From Mobilicoccus sp032056465 (GTDB taxonomy: Bacteria > Actinomycetota > Actinomycetes > Actinomycetales > Dermatophilaceae): a DNA stretch of 15,785 nucleotides. A program made the position numbers and the translations under genes. Shown one piece after another: positions 7,300-12,965 of the stretch. The stretch is taken from assembly GCF_032056465.1 (NCBI RefSeq), contig NZ_DAMBCL010000082.1. One strand, written 5' to 3'. Position 1 is the stretch's first letter. Each line of letters begins with the position of its first letter. The notes beneath the pieces are model-generated. The model made no database searches, had not been told where the DNA came from, and saw only the letters and a list, made by a program, of their open reading frames with translations.

Positions 7300-8217
7300 A
7301 TGGGAGCGCAGATCCGGGTCTACCGGCAGCGCATCCGCTCCGTCAGCTCGATCAAGAAGATCACTCGGGCGATGGAGCTCATGGCGGCCTCCCGCGTCGT
7401 CAAGGCGAGGCAGCGGGTGGACGACACCACCCCGTACTCGGCCGCCCTCACCCGGGCACTCTCGGCCGTGGCGTCCTACGGAGAGATGGATCACCCCCTC
7501 ATCACGGCCAACGAGAACCCCACCCGCGCCGCGGTCGTCATCATGACGAGCAACCGCGGCCTGGCGGGCGCCTACGCGTCCTCCGTGCTCAAGGAGAGCG
7601 AGCGCGTCGTCGAGCGCCTGCGCAGCGAGGGCAAGGAGGTCGTCCCCTTCCTCGTCGGCCGCAAGGCCATGCGCTACTACAGCTTCCGCAACCGCGACTT
7701 CGCCGAGTCGTGGGAGGAGTCGACCGACGCCCCCACGTTCGAGACGGCGAAGGCGATCAGCGACGCCGTGCTCGCCACCTACCTGGGGGAGGACGAGGGC
7801 TCGGTCGACGAGGTCCACGTCGTCTACACCCGGTTCCGGTCGATGGTCACCCAGGAGCCCCGGACGTTGCGGCTGCTCCCGCTGGCGGTCGTCGACGCGG
7901 ACGAGGCGAACACGGACGACTACGGCCACGGCGGCACTGACTCGATGCACCCGCTGTACGAGTTCGAGCCGAACGCCGAGGAACTGCTCGACACCGTGCT
8001 CCCGCAGTACGTGACCCACCGGATCTACAACTGCCTGCTGCAGGCGGCGGCCTCGGAGCTCGCGGCGCGTCAGCGGGCCATGAAGTCTGCGACCGACAAC
8101 GCCGACGAACTCATCAAGACCTACACCCGGCTGGCCAACGAGGCGCGCCAGGCCGAGATCACCCAAGAGATCAGCGAGATCGTGGGCGGCGCCAATGCCC
8201 TCGCGGACTCCAAGTAA
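7300..8217 (+). CDS. atpG: ATP synthase F1 subunit gamma
   Basis: Gamma is the central rotor shaft. The 305-residue product has the two terminal coiled-coil helices: the N-terminal IRVYRQRIRSVSSIKKITRAMELMAASRVVKA (about 5-36), and the C-terminal AASELAARQRAMKSATDNADELI followed by a helix ending QAEITQEISEIVGGANAL, both highly conserved. The central Rossmann-like part has SNRGLAGAYASSV. An acidic insertion around 200-215 (DADEANTDDYGHGGTD) is modest and common in actinobacteria. The ATG at 7300 follows a GAAGGGCGGAAAAAC leader. The stop lies 24 bases before atpD, with no hairpin in that gap. Confidence 0.97.
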   Translation: MGAQIRVYRQRIRSVSSIKKITRAMELMAASRVVKARQRVDDTTPYSAALTRALSAVASYGEMDHPLITANENPTRAAVVIMTSNRGLAGAYASSVLKESERVVERLRSEGKEVVPFLVGRKAMRYYSFRNRDFAESWEESTDAPTFETAKAISDAVLATYLGEDEGSVDEVHVVYTRFRSMVTQEPRTLRLLPLAVVDADEANTDDYGHGGTDSMHPLYEFEPNAEELLDTVLPQYVTHRIYNCLLQAAASELAARQRAMKSATDNADELIKTYTRLANEARQAEITQEISEIVGGANALADSK

Positions 8218-8241
8218 GAGAGAGCAGGGAGTACGCACGGT

Positions 8242-9699
8242 ATGTCTACTACGTATGTCGAGCCCACGACCTCCGGGCAGACCGAGGGTGGCGTCGGTCG
8301 TCTGAGCCGCATCATCGGCCCCGTCGTCGACGTCGAGTTCCCCGCCGACGCGATGCCGGACCAGTACAACCTCCTCCACACCGAGGTGAGCCTCGGTGGG
8401 GAGACCAAGCGCATCAACCTCGAGGTCGCCCAGCACATCGGCGACAACCTGGTCCGCGCGATCTCGCTGCAGCCGACCGATGGTCTCGTGCGTGGCCAGG
8501 AGGTGCACGACACCGGCGGTCCGATCACGGTCCCCGTCGGGGACGTCACCCTCGGGCACGTCTTCAACGCCACCGGTGACTGCCTCGACCTCGCGGGCAC
8601 GGGTGAGACGCTCGAGATCAACGAGCGCTGGGGCATCCACCGCCCGGCGCCGGCGTTCGACCAGCTCGAGTCCAAGACCCAGATGTTCGAGACGGGCATC
8701 AAGGTCATCGACCTGCTCACCCCGTACGTGCAGGGTGGAAAGATCGGCCTGTTCGGTGGCGCCGGTGTCGGCAAGACCGTCCTCATCCAGGAGATGATCG
8801 CGCGTGTCGCGCGCGACCACGGTGGTGTGTCGGTGTTCGCCGGTGTCGGTGAGCGCACCCGTGAGGGCAACGACCTCATCGTCGAGATGGAGGAGGCCGG
8901 AGTTCTCGGCCAGACCGCCCTCGTCTTCGGTCAGATGGACGAGCCGCCGGGCACGCGCCTTCGCGTCGCCCTCTCGGCGCTCACCATGGCGGAGTACTTC
9001 CGCGACGTGCAGAAGCAGGACGTGCTCCTCTTCATCGACAACATCTTCCGGTTCACGCAGGCCGGGTCCGAGGTCTCCACGCTGCTCGGCCGGATGCCGT
9101 CCGCCGTGGGGTACCAGCCGACCCTCGCCGACGAGATGGGCGTCCTCCAGGAGCGCATCACCTCGACGCGTGGTCACTCGATCACCTCGATGCAGGCGAT
9201 CTACGTGCCCGCCGACGACTACACCGACCCGGCGCCGGCGACGACGTTCGCCCACCTCGACGCCACCACCGAGCTCTCGCGTGAGATCGCCTCGCTCGGT
9301 ATCTACCCGGCCGTGGACCCGCTCACCTCGACGAGCCGCATCCTCGACCCGCGGTACATCAGCAGGGAGCACTACGACACCGCGGTGCGCGTCAAGGGGA
9401 TCCTCCAGCGCAACAAGGAGCTCCAGGACATCATCGCGATCCTCGGTATCGACGAGCTCTCCGAAGAGGACAAGATCCTCGTCAACCGGGCGCGCCGCAT
9501 CCAGCGGTTCCTCTCGCAGAACACCTACGTGGCCAAGCAGTTCACGGGTATCGAGGGCTCCACGGTTCCGCTCGTGGACACCATCGAGGCCTTCACGAAG
9601 ATCTGCGACGGCGAGTACGACCACGTGCCCGAGCAGGCGTTCTTCATGTGCGGTGGCCTCGACGACGTGGAGCGTCAGGCGACCGAACTCTCCAAGTGA
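8242..9699 (+). CDS. atpD: ATP synthase F1 subunit beta
   Basis: Beta carries the catalytic sites of F1. In the 485-residue product I see Walker A GGAGVGKT at 172-179, the catalytic Glu in GERTREGND (Glu204), Walker B LLFIDN at 262-267, and DELSEED at 404-410, the loop that contacts the rotor gamma/epsilon. The C-terminus DDVERQATELSK ends normally, so the protein is not truncated or fused. The ATG at 8242 follows a GGGAGT-type site (leader GAGAGAGCAGGGAG). In almost all actinobacteria atpC follows directly; here the stop is followed by only ~45 bases and then strong hairpins. Confidence 0.98.
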   Translation: MSTTYVEPTTSGQTEGGVGRLSRIIGPVVDVEFPADAMPDQYNLLHTEVSLGGETKRINLEVAQHIGDNLVRAISLQPTDGLVRGQEVHDTGGPITVPVGDVTLGHVFNATGDCLDLAGTGETLEINERWGIHRPAPAFDQLESKTQMFETGIKVIDLLTPYVQGGKIGLFGGAGVGKTVLIQEMIARVARDHGGVSVFAGVGERTREGNDLIVEMEEAGVLGQTALVFGQMDEPPGTRLRVALSALTMAEYFRDVQKQDVLLFIDNIFRFTQAGSEVSTLLGRMPSAVGYQPTLADEMGVLQERITSTRGHSITSMQAIYVPADDYTDPAPATTFAHLDATTELSREIASLGIYPAVDPLTSTSRILDPRYISREHYDTAVRVKGILQRNKELQDIIAILGIDELSEEDKILVNRARRIQRFLSQNTYVAKQFTGIEGSTVPLVDTIEAFTKICDGEYDHVPEQAFFMCGGLDDVERQATELSK

Positions 9700-9736
9700 C
9701 ATGACGGGGCGGGAACGCGACGGAGTCCCGTTCCGG

Positions 9737-9784
9737 CAGGCGTGGAAGGGCCCAGCGGCGAGTGCCGCTGGGCCCTTCCGCCTG
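9737..9784 (+). terminator. Terminator of the atp operon
   Basis: GGAAGGGCCCAGCGGC (9744-9759) pairs perfectly over 16 bases with GCCGCTGGGCCCTTCC (9764-9779) around loop GAGT. The outer CAGGC (9737-9741) / GCCTG (9780-9784) extends it across a two-base bulge. It lies 45 bases after the atpD stop, before a gene on the other strand. There is no T-run, as is usual in high-GC actinobacteria. A weaker hairpin, GGAACG (9712-9717) / CGTTCC (9729-9734), lies just before it. Confidence 0.85.
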
Positions 9785-9810
9785 TGCGCAGGCGGTGTGA
9801 TCGCGCGGAG

Positions 9811-9838
9811 GGGCCCGGCAGCTGCGACTGCCGGGCCC
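9811..9838 (-). terminator. Terminator of the TupA-like gene (probably works both ways)
   Basis: GGGCCCGGCAG (9811-9821) pairs perfectly with CTGCCGGGCCC (9828-9838) around CTGCGA, 7 bases beyond the minus-strand stop at 9846. A small CCTG/CAGG hairpin (9781-9792) lies between it and the atp terminator, so two convergent genes are separated by stacked hairpins. Confidence 0.75.
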
Positions 9839-9845
9839 TGTGCTT

Positions 9846-10811
9846 TCAGTCGGCGCTGAGGCCGTCCTGGGGCAGGGGTGGGAGGAGGTGCGGTCGGTAG
9901 GAGTCGGGGGCGGTGGGAGGGAGCACGGGTGTGGTGGGGTCGAAGCGCCAGAGGAATCCGAGGCGCCGGTCCCAGTCATCGCTCGAGAACCGGAACCGGC
10001 CGCGGGCGGGGGTGAAAGTGAGTTCACCCACGAGGGGGTGCCCGTCGATGTCGTAGAAGTCGACTCGGACGAACTCGAAGGGCGCGGAAAGGACTCGGGC
10101 GAGCTCGGCCATGCGGGGGAGCGACCGGGGGCGGAGGTGGGCGGTGAGGGGTGTGTGCGGGCCGTACACGTCGAGGGGTCGGAGTTCGAGGTCGGTGAAG
10201 GCGCGGACGGAGCCCCGGGCGTCGCGCACCTGGAGGAGTTCGGGAGTGCCGTGGAAACACCACAGGCTGTAGTCGATGGGCCCGTCGCGGCGGTCGTCGC
10301 GCAGACAGTGCTCGATCATGAGTCGGGGCTCGATGTTCTGGTACTGGTACTCGCGGGAAGCCCGGTAGCAGTTCTCGCGGAGCCAGCCGCCGGCGTCGCG
10401 AATGATCTCTGTGCGATCGGTGGCCTCGGTCAGGACTCGGACGTGGCCGGTGAGATGGGTGGGTTTGAGGACGGCGGGGGACGGCAGCGCGTCGAAGGGG
10501 ATGGAGTGAGGGTCGGCTCCGGACCAGAGGAGCGGCGGGAGGTGTTCAGCGCCGACGAGGGCTGCAACGGTGCGCCGCACGAGGAGTTTGTCGACGAGCG
10601 GGGTGATGCTGTCGTCGCGTGCCCGGTCCATGAGCAGCATCCGAGCGTAGACCTTGTCGGTCATCGTGAGGGGATGACGCGCGTCGAGGGTCCGTGCGGT
10701 GTGGCGACGGTACCGGCTGCGGATGATGCCGGGCGTCGCCCACCGTCCGAGGACACGTCGCTGCGCCATGGCGAGACGGCCGGCGAGGCGTCGTCCGAGT
10801 GGTCGTGGCAT
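9846..10811 (-). CDS. TupA-like ATP-grasp protein
   Basis: The product resembles the TupA-like ATP-grasp family, named after TupA for teichuronopeptide synthesis in alkaliphilic Bacillus. Matching features, numbered from the ATG at 10811, are LTMTDKVYARMLLMDR (~48-63), an AVLKPTHLTG strand-loop with the ATP-binding Lys (~113-122), NCYRASREYQYQNIEPRLMIEHCL (~146-169), DYSLWCFHGTPELLQVR (~177-193), and FEFVRVDFYDIDGHPLVGELTFTPARG (~244-270), which carries the acidic metal-ligand pattern of ATP-grasp. The family is expected to form a carboxylate-amine or similar ligation in envelope polymer synthesis; the substrate here is unknown. The start is uncertain: ATG at 10811 gives 321 residues and an in-frame GTG at 10838 gives 330; neither has a good ribosome site. 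It stands alone, without other tup-type genes. Confidence 0.82.
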   Translation of the reverse strand: MPRPLGRRLAGRLAMAQRRVLGRWATPGIIRSRYRRHTARTLDARHPLTMTDKVYARMLLMDRARDDSITPLVDKLLVRRTVAALVGAEHLPPLLWSGADPHSIPFDALPSPAVLKPTHLTGHVRVLTEATDRTEIIRDAGGWLRENCYRASREYQYQNIEPRLMIEHCLRDDRRDGPIDYSLWCFHGTPELLQVRDARGSVRAFTDLELRPLDVYGPHTPLTAHLRPRSLPRMAELARVLSAPFEFVRVDFYDIDGHPLVGELTFTPARGRFRFSSDDWDRRLGFLWRFDPTTPVLPPTAPDSYRPHLLPPLPQDGLSAD

Positions 10812-10878
10812 GGGCACCCCGTGTGGTCGTCGCGTCACCCTTCATCGTAGGCGGTGGGACGATCCGTGCTCTGGACGT

Positions 10879-10897
10879 CGCTCCGTCCGTCGGAGCG
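10879..10897 (-). terminator. Hairpin after the SMP-30-family gene
   Basis: CGCTCCG (10879-10885) pairs perfectly with CGGAGCG (10891-10897) around TCCGT, 2 bases beyond the minus-strand stop at 10900. It is a likely terminator or attenuator between the SMP-30 gene and the TupA-like gene, which begins within about 70 bases. Confidence 0.6.
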
Positions 10898-10899
10898 GG

Positions 10900-11769
10900 T
10901 CAGGCCTGGGCGGCCTCGATCCTGCCGACGGACTTGCCGTCGACGTCGTGGGGTGAGGAGCTCGGGGCGGTCATGACGAAGACGGTGCGTCCGTCGTCAC
11001 CGCCCACGGCGCAGGCGAACGTCGGCTGGGAGGTGTGGATCTCATCGGTGATCTCGCCTCCCTCGACGACCCGGATGACCTTGGCATGCAGGGCGGTCGT
11101 CGCCCACACGGCTTCACCGTCGGTGGCGATGCCGTCGGGCGCGGCCATCGAACCCATCGTCGAGGCCCACACCCGCCGGTTGGTGAGTGAGCCGTCGGCC
11201 TCGACGTCGAAGGCGGTGAGCTGGAGACGCAGCGTTTCTGCGAGGACGAGGGTTCGGCCTCCGTCGAGGAACACCATGCCGTTGGGGAAGCGCACGTCCT
11301 CGGCGACGACGGCGACCGAACCGTCCGGGTCGACGCGTACGAGCACCGTGCTGCCGGCGCTCTCGTCGGCGAGGATGTCGGGGATGTCGCGAGAGTCCAT
11401 GTCGGCATGGAGGTCATAGCCGAAATTCCCGACGTAGGCGCGCCCCTGGCCGTCGACGAGCATGTCGTTGGCGTGGAAGTGTGCGTGGCCGGAGAGGTCG
11501 GCGTGTTCGACGAGGCCGCCCTCGTCCAGGCGCATGACCTTCTTGTCGGTCATCGACACGAGGAGCAGGCGCCCGTCCGGCAGCCAGCCCAATCCGCTCG
11601 GCTGGCCGGGCACGTCGACGACCCTCTCCTCGGCCCAGGTGCCGTCCTCGGCCTCGGTCAGCGTGTAGACGGCGTGACGATAGAAGTCACTGAACCACAG
11701 TCGTCCGTCGTGCCACCGGGGCCCCTCGCCGAAATCGAGCCCGTCCTTGATCACCGTCGCGTTCGTCAT
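10900..11769 (-). CDS. SMP-30/gluconolactonase/LRE-family six-bladed beta-propeller protein
   Basis: From ATG at 11769 the product is 289 residues. Metal-ligand positions of the SMP-30 fold are all visible: Glu15 in FGEGPRW, Asn101 in HANDMLVDGQGRAYVGNFG, Asn163 in FPNGM and Asp212 in APDGIATD. The family hydrolyses lactones (gluconolactonase, regucalcin) or related esters using one divalent metal. No signal peptide is seen, so it is probably cytoplasmic. I chose this start over an in-frame codon 12 residues upstream because GGGAGG (11778-11783, minus strand) lies 8 bases before it. No sugar-catabolic genes are next to it, so the substrate cannot be inferred. Confidence 0.88.
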   Translation of the reverse strand: MTNATVIKDGLDFGEGPRWHDGRLWFSDFYRHAVYTLTEAEDGTWAEERVVDVPGQPSGLGWLPDGRLLLVSMTDKKVMRLDEGGLVEHADLSGHAHFHANDMLVDGQGRAYVGNFGYDLHADMDSRDIPDILADESAGSTVLVRVDPDGSVAVVAEDVRFPNGMVFLDGGRTLVLAETLRLQLTAFDVEADGSLTNRRVWASTMGSMAAPDGIATDGEAVWATTALHAKVIRVVEGGEITDEIHTSQPTFACAVGGDDGRTVFVMTAPSSSPHDVDGKSVGRIEAAQA

Positions 11770-11866
11770 GACGACACCCTCCCGTGCCACCGGTCCCGTG
11801 TCCATGGTCTGACGCGAATTCGATCACGTGTCATGGTCTTCCGCGCGGCGCGCCACCCTACACGGT

Positions 11867-11896
11867 TTCATCGGCCTCTCGGGGGCGACGTATCCT
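11867..11896 (+). promoter_or_regulatory. Candidate promoter of the WecG/TagA-like gene
   Basis: TTCATC (11867-11872) and TATCCT (11891-11896) are separated by 18 bases in the 203-base divergent gap, giving a leader of about 70 bases before the ATG at 11973. The match to -35/-10 is moderate. I found no convincing promoter for the opposite-strand SMP-30 gene in this gap. Confidence 0.35.
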
Positions 11897-11961
11897 CGAA
11901 GTCACGACGAATCGTCTGACCCCCCCCGGCTGGTCCAATCGGATCGGTTGCTTCTCGATTC

Positions 11962-11966
11962 AGGAG
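11962..11966 (+). promoter_or_regulatory. Ribosome binding site fixing the WecG/TagA-like start
   Basis: AGGAG lies 6 bases before the ATG at 11973. It favours this start over the 63 codons of open frame upstream, which overlap the promoter region and the SMP-30 start. Confidence 0.75.
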
Positions 11967-11972
11967 ATCATC

Positions 11973-12800
11973 ATGGCCTTCGCCCGTCGACATCACGGCG
12001 ACTCCCGTCGTCTCGCCGTCCGGCGGCGACGCCCCGCGGTCAAGGCCGCAGGCGTGCAGGTCGAGAGGTGGGAGGCCGAGCCCCTGCTCGACCACCTTCG
12101 CGAGACCGTCGTCGAGGCGGATGCGGGCGAGCCCGCCGTGGCGATCGGGTCCATCAACCTCGACCACCTGCACCACTTCGGTGAGGGGCGTATCGAGCTC
12201 CAGAACGAGCCCGAGGAGAGCGGCGTCGACTGGATCATGCTGGCGGACGGAGCCCCCATCGCCGGCCATGCCTCCCGGGTCACGAGCCTGGAGTGGCCCC
12301 GCCTCACCGGAGCCGATCTCCTTCCGGACATCCTCGCCCTGGCCGAGGAGCAGGGGCTCACCGTGGGTTTCCTCGGTGGGACCCCGAGCTCGCACGAGAA
12401 CCTGCGACCGGTGCTCGCGACGCGGTATCCCGACCTGCCGCCGGCGAAATTCTGGTCGCCGGAGCGCGAGGTCATCGACTCGTTCGAGGGATCGGAGGCG
12501 TTGGCTGAGGAGATCCGGCTCGCAGGTGTCGATGTGCTGAACGTGGCGCTCGGCAAGCCACGTCAGGAGATCTGGATCCACGATTACGGCGACGCGACGG
12601 GGGCGCGGCTCCTGCTTGCGTTCGGCGCTTCTGCCGACTTCCTCGCCGGTCAGGTGTCGCGGGCCCCGGAGTGGGTGCGAGGGGCGGGTCTCGAATGGTT
12701 CTACCGGCTCCTGCAGGAACCCCAGCGGCTGGCGAAGCGGTATCTCGTCCAGGGCCCGCCCGCGTGGGCGAAGTGGCGCCGAGCTCGACGGGTGCGCTGA
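11973..12800 (+). CDS. WecG/TagA/CpsF-family glycosyltransferase (GT26)
   Basis: The 275-residue product matches the WecG/TagA/CpsF family, which adds ManNAc, ManNAcA or glucose-type sugars to a polyprenyl-diphospho-GlcNAc primer on the cytoplasmic face of the membrane. Family segments in order are SINLDHL (60-66, where the usual Thr of 'T.N' is Ser60), DWIMLADGAPI (86-96, with the conserved Asp-Gly at 92-93), GADLLPDIL, VGFLGG (131-136), VDVLNVALGKPRQEIWI (186-202), LLLAFGASADFLAG (213-226) and RAPEW followed by GLEWFYRLLQEPQRLAKRYL (239-258). An Arg-rich N-terminus (~20 residues) could touch the membrane. The primer could come from the WecA-like enzyme at 736-1839; that link is inference. 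In wall teichoic acid pathways TagA is the committing step, but no tag/tar genes are adjacent. Confidence 0.9.
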   Translation: MAFARRHHGDSRRLAVRRRRPAVKAAGVQVERWEAEPLLDHLRETVVEADAGEPAVAIGSINLDHLHHFGEGRIELQNEPEESGVDWIMLADGAPIAGHASRVTSLEWPRLTGADLLPDILALAEEQGLTVGFLGGTPSSHENLRPVLATRYPDLPPAKFWSPEREVIDSFEGSEALAEEIRLAGVDVLNVALGKPRQEIWIHDYGDATGARLLLAFGASADFLAGQVSRAPEWVRGAGLEWFYRLLQEPQRLAKRYLVQGPPAWAKWRRARRVR

Positions 12801-12812
12801 GCGTCGACGCTC
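12799..12812 (+). terminator. Small hairpin at the end of the WecG/TagA-like gene
   Basis: GAGCG (12799-12803) pairs with CGCTC (12808-12812) around TCGA and overlaps the stop codon. The stem is short, so this is a weak terminator candidate. Confidence 0.3.
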
Positions 12813-12839
12813 TCGGCTGATCAGAGGATGGATGGCGTG

Positions 12840-12859
12840 ATTCGTATTGGTATACGAAT
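12840..12859 (+). promoter_or_regulatory. AT-rich inverted repeat over an extended -10 (operator/promoter candidate)
   Basis: ATTCGTAT (12840-12847) and ATACGAAT (12852-12859) are perfect 8-base arms around TGGT. The stretch stands out as AT-rich within GC-rich DNA. TGGTATACG (12848-12856) reads as an extended -10 (TG-G-TATACG), giving a start near 12863 and a ~105-base leader before the malectin-domain gene at 12966. Overlap of a dyad with the -10 is the arrangement expected for a repressor of the TetR, GntR or MarR type. No regulator gene is in the window. Confidence 0.5.
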
Positions 12860-12965
12860 GGCGCGCCACGACACTCAGGCCCCGACGGCGGGTTGCCGAT
12901 GAGGTGGGTGCCGCTAGGAAGAGCGGTTGCCGTTGCCGTACCTGCCACGGAAGGCTGCCTGCCAC

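Noticed and set aside
7069..9702. An 877-codon open frame on the minus strand opposite atpG/atpD, and similar long minus frames at 406-2772, 5304-7301 and 13389-15116.
   Set aside because: They lie antisense to clear genes, have Arg/Asp/Gly/His-rich compositions typical of mirrored high-GC codon bias, and match no family I recognise.
9701..9859. An ATG immediately after atpD opens a short plus-strand frame (MTGRERDGVPF...), at the place where atpC would start.
   Set aside because: It has no resemblance to epsilon (no beta-sandwich GILPGH-type motif), runs through the two terminator hairpins, and looks like chance coding in GC-rich DNA.
9840..10850. A 336-codon plus-strand frame opposite the TupA-like gene.
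   Set aside because: The minus-strand protein has clear ATP-grasp family motifs throughout; the plus-strand translation is Gly/Glu/Val-rich without domain signals.
11784..11972. An N-terminal extension of the WecG/TagA-like protein using the open frame from 11784.
   Set aside because: The extension overlaps the SMP-30 leader and the candidate promoter, while ATG 11973 has a well-placed AGGAG.
12860..12965. Possible riboswitch (c-di-GMP or c-di-AMP type) in the leader of the first malectin gene, with a CCGCT/AGCGG hairpin at 12911-12926.
   Set aside because: I could not match the conserved core of any known riboswitch class; one 5-bp stem is not enough.
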